From positions 1 through 58,303 of the forward strand of contig NZ_JAKVTW010000022.1 in NCBI RefSeq assembly GCF_022489065.1: a stretch of 58,303 nt of DNA, read 5' to 3'. The notes under the pieces are model-generated. The model was given only the letters and a program-made list of their open reading frames with translations. It was not told the DNA's origin and did no database searches. The number at the start of each line of letters is the position of its first letter. Within the stretch, counting starts at the first letter, position 1. This document shows positions 34,832-43,714 of this stretch, piece by piece. Source of the stretch: Vreelandella neptunia (GTDB lineage Bacteria; Pseudomonadota; Gammaproteobacteria; Pseudomonadales; Halomonadaceae). The translations under genes were made by a program, and so were the position numbers.

Positions 34832-35710
34832 CTAGCGACCACATCTTTTAATCTGATACATATGGCTATCGGCATGGCTTAGCAGAGTGTCGGCTTCTTC
34901 TCCGTCGGTGGGGTAACAGGCTACGCCGATGCTGCAGGTGGGCATTCGCACCTCACCGAACTCAGCGCCTAGCGGCTGGTTCATGACAGTGAGTATCTGC
35001 TCCACCTTTTCGGTAACCGCGTGCGCTGACTTAATTTCCGTTAACAGAACCGTGAATTCATCACCGCCTATCCGGGCCACGGTATCTGTCGCTCTTAAAC
35101 AGCCTTCCAGCCGTCTGGCTACCGTGCAGAGGATTCGGTCACCCACCGCATGCCCATGAACATCATTGATGCTTTTGAATTCATTGATGTCCAGAAACAG
35201 CAAGGCTAGGTTGTTTTGATGCCGGTAGGCTGCGTGCAGGCCTGTGACGAGTCGATCATAGAATAGCGCTCGGTTAGCCAGTTTTGTCAGCGGGTCGTGA
35301 TGGGCGAGGTGGCGCAACTCTTCCTCGGCCTGGGTAAGGGCCGTCACGTTGCGCGCGACCCCTATCCGAACTCCCTCTTCCTCGTACCAGCGGGCAGACC
35401 ACAGGATGTGGACGATCCCGCCGTCTTTGCGTATGTAGCGGTTGCGAAAATCAATGTGGGGCTTACCGTCCATCACCCGAACGATAGAGTCCCGCGTGGC
35501 GACTAAATCGTCAGGGTGCATGTAGTCGATGATCTGGGTGTCGATCAACTCGTGGGGTAGGTAACCGAGCAGTGGCTCACAGGCATCACTCACAAAGATG
35601 ATCTGGTTGTCTTTATCCACCACGAAGACGGTGTCTAGCATCAGGTGAATCAGTTTTGGGTAGAGTGCTTGCAGGTCAACGGCCATAGGCTGGGGTAATC
35701 CGGTTAGCAT
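34832..35710 (-). CDS. PAS-GGDEF diguanylate cyclase
   Basis: 292 residues from ATG 35710 (MLTGLPQP); MAVDLQ at 35686 is an alternative. A much longer frame continues upstream but overlaps the BCCT gene and looks non-biological. A PAS domain with PAC segment (about 18-128; LDTVFVVDKDNQIIFVSDAC, GVARNVT) is followed by a GGDEF domain with an intact GGDEF signature (215-219) and an RxxD inhibitory site (RATD, 206-209) exactly five residues before it. It should synthesise c-di-GMP with product inhibition. No membrane segment, so it is cytosolic. Confidence 0.92.
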   Translation of the reverse strand: MLTGLPQPMAVDLQALYPKLIHLMLDTVFVVDKDNQIIFVSDACEPLLGYLPHELIDTQIIDYMHPDDLVATRDSIVRVMDGKPHIDFRNRYIRKDGGIVHILWSARWYEEEGVRIGVARNVTALTQAEEELRHLAHHDPLTKLANRALFYDRLVTGLHAAYRHQNNLALLFLDINEFKSINDVHGHAVGDRILCTVARRLEGCLRATDTVARIGGDEFTVLLTEIKSAHAVTEKVEQILTVMNQPLGAEFGEVRMPTCSIGVACYPTDGEEADTLLSHADSHMYQIKRCGR

Positions 35711-35796
35711 TCCTCGACTATAGAGCAATCGCGCAAAGGGGAGAGAAATAATTCTACCCACTTTAGGTTGAATGCTACCTGAAACCTGTTGGCCAG

Positions 35797-35820
35797 GGGG
35801 CTGCGAGTGCTCACAGCCCC
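35797..35820. terminator. Hairpin between BCCT and diguanylate cyclase genes
   Basis: GGGGCTG (35797-35803) pairs with CAGCCCC (35814-35820), with an inner GAG/CTC stem. The T-run (TGTTTTT) is on the plus-strand side, so on the minus strand, where the BCCT transcript ends, it is an imperfect terminator. Confidence 0.5.
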
Positions 35821-35832
35821 TGTTTTTATCGC

Positions 35833-37455
35833 CTAATCTTCTGGCTTTAGCTCTTCCTGTTTGGGCGGGGTGCCTACCTTCACTTCGCTGAGCTCCTCCT
35901 GAGCGAGGCCTCGGTACAGTGCGAACATCATAATAAATACCAGAATGAACATCGGCAGGCCAACCACGGTGATCACTTCCTGCAGAGCGGTTAGCCCGGC
36001 ATCGCCAGCCAGCACAATAAGCATGGCGGCCAGCATGCCTTCGGAAACGCCCCAAAATACCCGCTGATGCCATGGGCCTGGGTCTGCGGTGCCGGTACAC
36101 AGCATATCGACGACCAGGGAGGCGGAGTCCGATGAGGTGGCGAAGAAGATGGCGACGATCACTACCGCCAGGCCCTGGATTAAGGTGGCGGCCGGAAAGT
36201 TATCAAAAAACGCAAACATGGCGAGGGGGATGCTGTCGGCGACAGCGGCCGACAGGACGCCTGCCTGCTCCCCCATGGCGGCCCGGGCATCGGGCCCGAT
36301 GCCATCGATCTCCATCGCCGACCAGCCGAAGATCGCAAACCAGATCAGCGTAAAGATGGAAGGGGCGAACAGCACACCGAGCACGAACTCGCGGATGGTT
36401 CGTCCGCGAGAAATCCGCGCGACAAAAATGCCGATGAACGGTGACCAGGTTACTGTCCAGGCCCAGTAGAATACCGTCCAACTGCCTTGCCACCCCCAGG
36501 CGCCACCCTCGCTGGAGTAGCGTGCCAAGGTGTCATTCCAAAACGCCATGGGCAGCAGGTTGGTTATATAGAGGCCAAAAGTTTCGACAACGGCGCGCAA
36601 AAGGAAAACGGTTGAACCGGTAAACAGCACAAACAACAGCAGGCCAACGGCCATACAGATATTGATATTAGAGAGGCGCTTCACCCCTGAATCCAGCCCT
36701 GCGATGATCGACCCCACGGCCACGGTTGTCAGGACAATGATGATAAGCACTTTGGTCAGCACCGCGTCTGGAACACCAAATAGTTCCGTTAGCCCCGCAT
36801 TGATCTGCTGGGTGCCCAGGCCGACAGACACCGCCACGCCAAACAACGTGCCGAGCACGGCAAAGATATCCAGGGTTTTGCCGATAGGGCCGTGAATACG
36901 TTCGCCCAACAGTGGGAAGAATACCGAGCTAAACCGCATCGGCAGGTTGTAACGGTAGATAAAATACGCAAACGCCAGCCCCGGCATGGCGAAAATCGCC
37001 CAGGTATGCAGACCCAAGTGATAAATCGAAAAGCTCATGGCATCGTCGGCGGCGGCCACAGAGAAGGGCTCGACACCCGGCCTTGGCGGCGTTGCGAAGT
37101 GAGATATCGGCTCGGCGACGCCCCAGAACATCAGCACTGTGCCGATACCGCCAGCGAACAGCATCGCGAACCAGGAGGCGTTGGTATAAGCCGGTTTCGC
37201 ATCATTGCCACCTAAGCGAATCGCCCCGAAACGGCTGATCGCCACCCACAACAGAAACGCCACCCAACTGGTTACCCCGAAAATAAAAAACCAGCCCAGG
37301 TTAGTAACGATCCATTCCCGACCCGCGCCAAAGGCTTCTCCTATGGGGCCTGGCGCAATTAGCAGCGCCACTAGAAAAATGATCATGATCCCTGCGGATG
37401 TAAAAAATATGGTGGGATCCGTTTTAAGGCCCAGCTTTCGCGCAAGTGCATCCAT
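35833..37455 (-). CDS. BCCT-family betaine/choline/carnitine transporter
   Basis: 540 residues, ATG behind GGGAGACGTAACG. About twelve membrane segments. Family motifs: GWFFIFGVTSWVAFLLWVAI, GGIGTVLMFWGVAEPISHFA (the Gly-rich segment near TM3-4), and the diagnostic TVFYWAWTVTWSPFIGIFVA followed by RISRGRTIREFVLG. It moves compatible solutes such as glycine betaine or choline, coupled to Na+ or H+. The Na+-binding Met/Gly segment looks present, but the exact substrate cannot be read. The acidic/polar C-terminal tail (KVGTPPKQEELKPED) is short, so osmosensing by a long tail is unlikely. Confidence 0.94.
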   Translation of the reverse strand: MDALARKLGLKTDPTIFFTSAGIMIIFLVALLIAPGPIGEAFGAGREWIVTNLGWFFIFGVTSWVAFLLWVAISRFGAIRLGGNDAKPAYTNASWFAMLFAGGIGTVLMFWGVAEPISHFATPPRPGVEPFSVAAADDAMSFSIYHLGLHTWAIFAMPGLAFAYFIYRYNLPMRFSSVFFPLLGERIHGPIGKTLDIFAVLGTLFGVAVSVGLGTQQINAGLTELFGVPDAVLTKVLIIIVLTTVAVGSIIAGLDSGVKRLSNINICMAVGLLLFVLFTGSTVFLLRAVVETFGLYITNLLPMAFWNDTLARYSSEGGAWGWQGSWTVFYWAWTVTWSPFIGIFVARISRGRTIREFVLGVLFAPSIFTLIWFAIFGWSAMEIDGIGPDARAAMGEQAGVLSAAVADSIPLAMFAFFDNFPAATLIQGLAVVIVAIFFATSSDSASLVVDMLCTGTADPGPWHQRVFWGVSEGMLAAMLIVLAGDAGLTALQEVITVVGLPMFILVFIMMFALYRGLAQEELSEVKVGTPPKQEELKPED

Positions 37456-37752
37456 CGTTACGTCTCCCTGAATTGTTGTAACCCCGTCTTTGAAGCCAGA
37501 CCTTCACTCGTTTTTTTAAACCAGTCTTTCAAAGCGCTCTTTAAAACCAGTCTTTAAACAACGTAGGAGCTATAGGCGGATAACGCCACGCGGGGTGGCC
37601 GGAGAGTGGTCGGATAACACTGTGACGACCGGGTGACATACACGTTTCAATCGTGTGTCATTAAGAGATAAGTCCTTGATATTGGGTAAACGACACTATT
37701 GGCGTTGCTTAGAGGAGGCTGCGGAGCGGCTGAAATTATCATCAAAATGACA

Positions 37753-37764
37753 TTGTCTAGACAA
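37753..37764. promoter_or_regulatory. Palindromic operator upstream of phnC (probable PhnF site)
   Basis: TTGTCTAGACAA is a perfect 12-bp palindrome, 54 bases before the phnC start. The 14-mer TGTCTAGACAACTG (37754-37767) recurs exactly at 40662-40675 over the start of phnF. GntR/HutC-type PhnF repressors bind TCTAGAC-like or TATAGAC-like palindromes, so this is the likely operator for the whole operon. Confidence 0.7.
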
Positions 37765-37817
37765 CTGGTGTTCATCTGCTTCCACCAGAATGGCGCTATT
37801 CCTAAAGGAGAAGCGTC

Positions 37818-38681
37818 ATGTCTATTCCTACTATTAACGCTGAAGGCTTAAACAAGTCGTTTGGACACCGCCAGGTGCTAAACGACATCAGCTTTCGCGT
37901 TGCAACAGGCGAGATGGTTGCGCTGATTGGGCCATCCGGCTCAGGCAAGTCCACGTTACTACGTCATCTTGTCGGTCTTACCTGTGGAAACCGTACTCAG
38001 GGTGGCCGTGTGTCGCTGATGGGTCGTGAAGTGCAGGCGAGCGGACGTTTGCGCAGAGCCGCTCGCATCGAGCGCTGCCGCACCGGTTATATCTTTCAGC
38101 AGTTCAACTTGGTGGGACGTCTCAGCGTACTGACCAATGTGCTGGTTGGGCAATTGGGTAGCATGTCGCGGCTAAGAGCTCTTTGTGGCCGCTTTACCGA
38201 TCAGGAGCGCCAGCGTGCGCGTGCTTGCTTGGCCCGCGTAGGACTGGAAGAGCTTATTGATCAGCGCGCTAATACGCTTTCGGGTGGACAAATGCAGCGG
38301 GTAGCCATTGCTCGGGTACTCATGCAGGACGCCGAACTGATCCTGGCGGATGAGCCCATTGCTTCCCTCGATCCGCGTAGCGCTCGCGAGGTCATGGAAA
38401 TTCTCAGCCGTATCCACGCCGAAGACGGCCGCACTGTCGTCGTCACTCTTCACCAAGTCGATATAGCGCGTCGCTATTGCCACCGTGCCGTTGCTCTTAA
38501 GGATGGCCGCCTGTACTTCGACGGCCCCATTAACGAACTCACCGATGAACGCCTACAAGCGCTTTACGAAAATGCCGATCTGGATGAGCTCCGCGCAAGC
38601 GAAGCCTCAAACGGCGAAGCGCTGCCCAGTGATCGCAGAGATAGAACGCCACATACCGTCGTAACGCCGGTGCTGGGCTGA
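37818..38681 (+). CDS. phnC: Phosphonate ABC transporter ATP-binding protein PhnC
   Basis: 287 residues, ATG behind AAAGGAGAAGCGTC. Walker A GPSGSGKST (about 46-54), Q-loop IFQQFNLVGRLSVLTNVLVG (the PhnC-specific QQFNLV...NVL segment), signature LSGGQMQRVAIAR, Walker B LILADEPIASLDP and H-loop His in TLHQVD. It drives import of phosphonates, together with PhnD and PhnE. A C-terminal tail of about 35 residues (DADLDEL... TPVLG) exceeds the core. First gene of a 14-gene-long phosphonate cluster on one strand. Confidence 0.96.
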   Translation: MSIPTINAEGLNKSFGHRQVLNDISFRVATGEMVALIGPSGSGKSTLLRHLVGLTCGNRTQGGRVSLMGREVQASGRLRRAARIERCRTGYIFQQFNLVGRLSVLTNVLVGQLGSMSRLRALCGRFTDQERQRARACLARVGLEELIDQRANTLSGGQMQRVAIARVLMQDAELILADEPIASLDPRSAREVMEILSRIHAEDGRTVVVTLHQVDIARRYCHRAVALKDGRLYFDGPINELTDERLQALYENADLDELRASEASNGEALPSDRRDRTPHTVVTPVLG

Positions 38682-38743
38682 TACCTGTGCCGGTCACGTA
38701 TGAAACCTGCCATTGATAACCCTATTAATCTGGAGAGACACCC

Positions 38744-39763
38744 ATGACGTTTAAATATCGCCGTTTGGTTCTGCCGCTGATGGCGGGAATTGGTCTGGTA
38801 GCTAGCGCCCAGCTGTTCGCCGCCGAAACGCTCAAGTTTGGCATTATCTCTACCGAATCGAGCCAGAACCAGCGGCCCATGTGGCAGCCGTTTCTGGATG
38901 ATATGTCGCAGAGCCTTGGGGTAGAAGTTGAGCCTTTCTTTGCGACCGATTACGCCGCGGTGATTCAGGCAATGCGCTTTGATCAGATCGATCTTGCCTG
39001 GTACGGCAACAAATCGGCGATGGAAGCCGTCGATCGTGCGGGTGGAGAGGTGTTTGCCCAGACGATTCCGGAGAGTGGTGAGCCAGGTTATTGGAGCTTG
39101 ATGATTGTGCATGAGGATAGCGACCTGCACAGCATCGAAGACGTATTGGCTAACGCGTCTGATCTCGTCTTTGGTAACGGCGATCCCAATTCAACGTCTG
39201 GCTATTTGGTGCCCGGTTACTACGTGTTTGCCCAGAATGGCGTGGATGCGTCCTCAGCCTTTAAGCGCACCTTGAACTCCAACCATGAAACGAACGCGCT
39301 TTCGGTCGCCAACCAACAAGTCGATGTGGCGACCTTCAATACCGAGAGTATGGCGCGTCTGGAGATCACTGCACCTGATAAAGCGGAGCAACTTCGCGTG
39401 GTGTGGACATCGCCGCTGATCCCTTCTGATCCCCTGGTATGGCGCAGCAACTTGCCCGAAGAGACCAAAGAGAACTTGCGCGACTTCTTCTTCAATTATG
39501 GCGAAAGCGATGAACAGAAGGAGATTTTAGCCCCGCTGCAGTGGAGTCATTTTGCTCCTTCCAGCAACGATAGCCTATTACCGATTCGTCAACTTGCGTT
39601 GTTTAGTGAGCGAGCTGATATCGCCAATGACCAGAGTCTCTCTGACGCTGATCGTGAAGCGCAGCTAGCGACGTTAGATGAACAGCTGGATGCGCTCAAT
39701 CAACGCCTCGAGGAAATGGAAGAGGCTGAATCGGACGCCCCTTCTGACGCCAACGCCGAATAA
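38744..39763 (+). CDS. phnD: Phosphonate-binding periplasmic protein PhnD
   Basis: 339 residues, ATG behind TGGAGAGACACCC. Signal peptide (LVLPLMAGIGLVASAQLFAA), then ETLKFGIISTESSQNQRPMW, the PhnD start; ligand-contact segments AWYGNKSAMEAVDRAG, FGNGDPNSTSGYLVPGYYVF and the NHETNALSVANQQVDVATFN stretch typical of 2-aminoethylphosphonate/phosphate-ester binding proteins. A coiled, acidic C-terminal tail follows (AQLATLDEQLDALNQRLEEM). It delivers phosphonates to PhnE. Confidence 0.96.
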   Translation: MTFKYRRLVLPLMAGIGLVASAQLFAAETLKFGIISTESSQNQRPMWQPFLDDMSQSLGVEVEPFFATDYAAVIQAMRFDQIDLAWYGNKSAMEAVDRAGGEVFAQTIPESGEPGYWSLMIVHEDSDLHSIEDVLANASDLVFGNGDPNSTSGYLVPGYYVFAQNGVDASSAFKRTLNSNHETNALSVANQQVDVATFNTESMARLEITAPDKAEQLRVVWTSPLIPSDPLVWRSNLPEETKENLRDFFFNYGESDEQKEILAPLQWSHFAPSSNDSLLPIRQLALFSERADIANDQSLSDADREAQLATLDEQLDALNQRLEEMEEAESDAPSDANAE

Positions 39764-39830
39764 CGTTCAAGCACCTAATTGATTATCCACGGCGGGGGAT
39801 CGCTGGCCGATCCCCCAGCCCGGAGAGACC

Positions 39831-40625
39831 ATGAATACTCACGCTTCTCAAATGACCGCACCGCTGCAGCGCCGACGCAGCTGGTTTTCGCTAATCGCCT
39901 GGGGTGTGTTGCTGGGTGTGCTGGCCTGGTCCTGGCAGGGCGCCGAAATGCAACCAAGCTTGCTGGTGACGAATGCCGACAACATGGCCACGTTGGCCGG
40001 GGACTTCTTTCCCCCCACGTTCGGCAATCTTGGTCATTACATCAATCAAATGCTGGTAACGATCCAAATCGCTATTTGGGGCACATTGCTGGCCATCATT
40101 GTCGCGGTGCCCTGCAGCCTACTCTCTTCCGAGAATTTGGTGCCTTGGTGGGTTTACCAACCGATGCGTCGTCTCATGGACGCGTGCCGCGCCATCAATG
40201 AGCTGGTCTTTGCCATGCTGTTCGTGGTGGCCGTGGGGCTGGGGCCTTTTGCCGGCACGCTGGCGCTGTTTGTACACACAACGGGGGTGCTGGCGAAGCT
40301 GTTTTCAGAGGCAGTGGAAGCCAGCGATGCGGGCCCAATGGAAGGCATTCGCGTGACAGGAGCAGGGCGTATCGAGGAGATCATTTTTGGACTGATCCCT
40401 CAGGTACTGCCGCTATGGATATCGGTCAGCCTTTACCGCTTCGAGTCGAATATTCGTTCTGCCACCGTACTCGGCATGGTGGGTGGCGGCGGCATTGGGG
40501 TGGCGCTGTGGGAAACCATGCGCGGATTTCAGTTCGCTGAAACCGCCACCATCATGCTGGTCATCATCGTCGCCGTCACGTTGCTTGATGTGGCCTCCCA
40601 GCGTTTACGCAAGCGCTTCATCTAG
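39831..40625 (+). CDS. phnE: Phosphonate ABC transporter permease PhnE
   Basis: 264 residues. About six membrane segments, starting SWFSLIAWGVLLGVLAWSWQ. The permease EAA-type loop reads EAVEASDAGPMEGIRVTGAG, followed by the PhnE signature RFESNIRSATVLGMVGGGGI. It forms the membrane channel with PhnC and PhnD. The gene ends 35 bases before phnF. Length and motifs are complete; unlike E. coli K-12, no 8-bp repeat inactivation is seen. Confidence 0.95.
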   Translation: MNTHASQMTAPLQRRRSWFSLIAWGVLLGVLAWSWQGAEMQPSLLVTNADNMATLAGDFFPPTFGNLGHYINQMLVTIQIAIWGTLLAIIVAVPCSLLSSENLVPWWVYQPMRRLMDACRAINELVFAMLFVVAVGLGPFAGTLALFVHTTGVLAKLFSEAVEASDAGPMEGIRVTGAGRIEEIIFGLIPQVLPLWISVSLYRFESNIRSATVLGMVGGGGIGVALWETMRGFQFAETATIMLVIIVAVTLLDVASQRLRKRFI

Positions 40626-40660
40626 CTTGGCAACCCAGCGTCTATTTGTCAGGAGTATAA

Positions 40661-41407
40661 ATGTCTAGACAACTGATACAGCACCACCGTCAGGAAGCGA
40701 GCGAGCCGCGCTATCGCCAGTTGGCCACGATTCTGGCCCAGGAAATTCGTAGCGACCATAGCGCCGGTGACCAACTGCCCAGCGAACAGGCATTGGCCAA
40801 ACGCTTTGAGGTAAATCGCCATACGGTTCGCCGTGCGCTGGATGAACTGGTCGCTGCCGGCATGGTGACTCGCCACCAAGGGTGGGGCACACAAGTGGTA
40901 GATAGGCGATTGGACTATATGGTGAGCGCCGGTAGCAAGGTCACCCACAACTTAGCGGAATTGGGGCTTAACACCGAAACACGCTGTTTAGATCAAGGGC
41001 TTTTGCGCCCGCCAGAAGCTATCGCTCAGCGCTTTGAACTGGCTGAGGGTGAGTGTCTGTTATGCGTGGATACGCTGCGGCTTGTGGATGGTGCGCCGCT
41101 GCTTCATCTGCGTCATTGGTTCGATGCCACGCGCGTACCCGACTGGTGTGAGCGTTATCGCGGTGGCTCTACCCGCGCAGTGCTTGACCAGCACTATGGC
41201 CTGCGACTCACCCGCGCCGAAGTGCGCCTGGATGCAGTTCAGGCGGATCGTGACGATAGTCGCTTACTGCAGTGCCCTCAGCTTGCGCCGCTACTGATTC
41301 TAACCAGCGACAACGTCGATGAGTCACGGCGCTTGGTGGAAATTTCCGTCAGTCGCGCCCGGGCCGACCGTGTTGCCTACCACTTCGATTTTCCGAATGA
41401 GCGCTAA
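40661..41407 (+). CDS. phnF: Phosphonate-utilisation repressor PhnF (GntR/HutC family)
   Basis: 248 residues, ATG behind CAGGAGTATAA. N-terminal winged helix: RYRQLATILAQEIRSDHSAG, DQLPSEQALAKRFEVNRHTV, RRALDELVAAGMVTRHQGWG. The C-terminal UTRA ligand-binding domain holds LNTETRCLDQG and a DTLRLVDGAPLLHLRHWFDA segment as in PhnF. Its first codons (positions 40662-40671) are a palindrome identical to the one before phnC, so it probably represses its own transcript locally and the operon as a whole. It lies between the transporter and C-P lyase genes, as in E. coli. Confidence 0.94.
   Translation: MSRQLIQHHRQEASEPRYRQLATILAQEIRSDHSAGDQLPSEQALAKRFEVNRHTVRRALDELVAAGMVTRHQGWGTQVVDRRLDYMVSAGSKVTHNLAELGLNTETRCLDQGLLRPPEAIAQRFELAEGECLLCVDTLRLVDGAPLLHLRHWFDATRVPDWCERYRGGSTRAVLDQHYGLRLTRAEVRLDAVQADRDDSRLLQCPQLAPLLILTSDNVDESRRLVEISVSRARADRVAYHFDFPNER
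40662..40671. promoter_or_regulatory. Second PhnF-type palindrome overlapping the phnF start codon
   Basis: TGTCTAGACA, spanning the ATG and the next codons of phnF (MSRQL), matches the palindrome before phnC; the shared string is 14 bases. A bound repressor here would act as a roadblock or prevent a local promoter from firing, separating phnCDE and phnF-P expression. Confidence 0.6.
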
Positions 41408-41448
41408 CTCAGGGTCGGCCTTCACCGATCTGACAACGACGAGGAACA

Positions 41449-41898
41449 ATGATGACTCCTGAACAGCGTCACCGCATTCTCGCGCTGACACCTTTAGAGC
41501 GCCTCAATGAGGGCTGGCTGAAGCTTGGTATCAAGGCGACTCATCGCTGCGTACGCGGGCCTGAAACCGGGATGGTCATGGTGCGTGGCCGTATAGGCGG
41601 AACGGGCAATGCTTTTAACCTGGGCGAGATGACCCTGACCCGTGTCAGTGTGGTGCTCGATGAAAACGCGCCCGATGGCGGCGACATCGGCCATGGGTGG
41701 GTCGCGGGGCGGAGCCGTGAACACGCGGAGTTAATCGCCTTGATCGATGCTTGTGCCCACAAAGCGCACTGGGCGCGACGCATTGATGCGGAGCTGATTG
41801 AGCCACTGACTCAGGCGCTAGCGGACGAACGCGTTGAGCGCTCCCAGCTTGCTGCGGCAACGCGGGTCGATTTCTTCACAATGGTGCGAGGGGAGTAG
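41449..41898 (+). CDS. phnG: PhnG, C-P lyase core subunit
   Basis: 149 residues, ATG behind GACGAGGAACA. It carries the PhnG pattern HRCVRGPETGMVMVRGRIGG, then FNLGEMTLTRVSVVL and GHGWVAGRSREHAELIALID. PhnG joins PhnH, PhnI and PhnJ in the core complex and takes part in displacing adenine from ATP to attach the phosphonate to ribose triphosphate. The gap to phnH is only two bases. Confidence 0.94.
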   Translation: MMTPEQRHRILALTPLERLNEGWLKLGIKATHRCVRGPETGMVMVRGRIGGTGNAFNLGEMTLTRVSVVLDENAPDGGDIGHGWVAGRSREHAELIALIDACAHKAHWARRIDAELIEPLTQALADERVERSQLAAATRVDFFTMVRGE

Positions 41899-41900
41899 AT

Positions 41901-42623
41901 ATGCACGACATCACGATGGAGCTCTCGTCGTCGGAACAACCACCTTATGTGCCCAAGCCACATCAATGGCCAGCATTAAAGGAAGCGGTTCATCACAGCC
42001 AGCAGCTTTTCCGACAAGTATTAAACAGTATGTCCGAACCCGGCACCTTTGCTGAGGTGGACCTGGCACCGCTACCGAAAGACGTTGCCATGTCGCCCGC
42101 TGCCTGGGCAGTGCTACTGGTGCTGTGTGACCTGGATACACGGGTGTGGATTGCTGACGAACTAAACCGTGATGGTTTAGCTGAGGCTATCGCTTTTCAT
42201 ACCGGGGCACGCATTGTGAGTCGCGCGGAAGAGGCCGATTTTGCGCTTGTGGTGCCATCCACCTGTCAGGCAATGCCGCGCTTTTCTGAAGGCAGCGATA
42301 TCTACCCTGACCGGAGTACCACGCTCATCGTCGTGCTGGCGTCCTTGGCGGAAGGGCGTAGTGATGCCAGCCGCCGCGGTAATACATGTTGGCAATTAAG
42401 CGGCCCCGGCATTTTAAACCAGCGAGTGCTTGAGCTCGATGACACGGCTGAGGCGCTAATGCAGCGGCTAGCGCTCAACCGCGCAAGCTTTCCACTGGGA
42501 CTCGACACTATTCTCACTTCGGGATCTTCCCTGACGGCCATTCCCCGTAGCACTCGTATCCAGAAGCCGTTGGAGGATGCATCACCCACTCCCTTTACTC
42601 ATCCAGCCAAGGAGCGCGTCTGA
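41901..42623 (+). CDS. phnH: PhnH, C-P lyase core subunit
   Basis: 240 residues, ATG two bases after the phnG stop. A PhnH core (HHSQQLFRQVLNSMSEPGTF, then LVLCDLDTRVWIAD, SDIYPDRSTTLIVVLASL, WQLSGPGI) is followed by FPLGLDTILTSGSSLTAIPR, the conserved ending. Compared with E. coli PhnH (about 194 residues) it has an extended N-terminus and C-terminal tail. It overlaps phnI by one base (TGATG). Confidence 0.93.
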   Translation: MHDITMELSSSEQPPYVPKPHQWPALKEAVHHSQQLFRQVLNSMSEPGTFAEVDLAPLPKDVAMSPAAWAVLLVLCDLDTRVWIADELNRDGLAEAIAFHTGARIVSRAEEADFALVVPSTCQAMPRFSEGSDIYPDRSTTLIVVLASLAEGRSDASRRGNTCWQLSGPGILNQRVLELDDTAEALMQRLALNRASFPLGLDTILTSGSSLTAIPRSTRIQKPLEDASPTPFTHPAKERV

Positions 42624-43714
42624 TGTACGTTGCCGTTAAAGGAGGCGAGCAGGCCATTGCTAACGCCCACCGCTGGATGGCGGATCGCCGTCGAGGCGAC
42701 CGACACCAGCCTGAACTGCAAACCGAACAGATTCGCGATCAGTTGGGGCTCGCGGTGGATCGCGTCATGGCAGAGGCCTCACTGATGGACGTTGAGCTTG
42801 CCGCATTGGCGTTGAAGCAAGCCAGCGGTGACCTAACCGAAGCAGTGTTTCTGCTGCGTGCCTATCGAACCACGTTACCCCGGCTGGCCGACAGCGTGCC
42901 GCTCAAAACAGAGGCCATGCATGTCGAGCGGCGTATCAGTGCCGCCTTCAAGGATGTGCCTGGCGGGCAGGTGCTGGGGCCAACCTACGACTACACCCAT
43001 CGACTGCTGGATTTCATGCTGCTGGCAGAAGGGGAGATTCCTGATCCGGAAAGAGCCCAGGCGGGGCTTGAGGCTTGCCCTCAGATCCTGGATTCGCTCG
43101 ATGCCGAAGGGTTGATTGAAAAAGAGCTGGATGATGGCACCGAGCCGTATGACATCACCAGGGATCCCCCGGATTTCCCCGTCGACCGAGCCACGCGTTT
43201 ACAAATGCTAGCGCGAGGCGATGAAGGTTACTTGCTGGCGCTGGGCTACTCGACTCAGCGTGGCTATGGCCGCAACCACCCCTTCGCTGGCGAGATTCGT
43301 CAGGGCACCGTCGAAGTAGAAATCGAGGTGGAAGGCTTCGATGCTCCTCTGTGTATCGGTGAGGTCATGATCAGTGAATGCCAGATGATCAATCAGTTCG
43401 GCGGCAGCCGCGAAAAGTCGCCGCAGTTTACCCGCGGCTACGGTTTGGCCTTTGGTCGCAATGAGCGCAAAACCATGGCGATGGCGTTGATCGACCGCTC
43501 CTTGCGCGCTGAAGAGCTTGGCGAACCGGTACAAGGGCCCGCCCAGCAAGCCGAGTTCGTGCTTGCCCATGCCGATAACGTCGAGGCCTCGGGCTTTGTT
43601 TCTCACTTGAAGTTACCGCACTACGTCGATTTTCAGTCGGAGCTAGAGCTGTTGCGCCGCCTACGCCGGGAGCACGACCTCCGCGAACCCTCAGAGCAGG
43701 AGCGCCCCGTATGA
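42623..43714 (+). CDS. phnI: PhnI, C-P lyase core subunit with nucleosidase activity
   Basis: 363 residues. MYVAVKGGEQAIANAHRWMA is the classic PhnI start; RLLDFMLLAEGEIPDPERAQ, LGYSTQRGYGRNHPFAGEIR, IGEVMISECQMINQFGGSRE and RGYGLAFGRNERKTMAMALI are conserved. Within the core complex it replaces the purine base of ATP by phosphonate. It overlaps phnJ by four bases (ATGA). Confidence 0.96.
   Translation: MYVAVKGGEQAIANAHRWMADRRRGDRHQPELQTEQIRDQLGLAVDRVMAEASLMDVELAALALKQASGDLTEAVFLLRAYRTTLPRLADSVPLKTEAMHVERRISAAFKDVPGGQVLGPTYDYTHRLLDFMLLAEGEIPDPERAQAGLEACPQILDSLDAEGLIEKELDDGTEPYDITRDPPDFPVDRATRLQMLARGDEGYLLALGYSTQRGYGRNHPFAGEIRQGTVEVEIEVEGFDAPLCIGEVMISECQMINQFGGSREKSPQFTRGYGLAFGRNERKTMAMALIDRSLRAEELGEPVQGPAQQAEFVLAHADNVEASGFVSHLKLPHYVDFQSELELLRRLRREHDLREPSEQERPV

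Noticed and set aside
35711..36100. N-terminal extension of the diguanylate cyclase frame
   Set aside because: It overlaps the BCCT gene in another frame, is Arg/Gly-rich and has no domain; the real start is at or near 35710.
37640..37700. Possible Pho box upstream of phnC
   Set aside because: GTGTCAT is followed by a poor second half-site (AGATAAG) at the right spacing; not enough to call.
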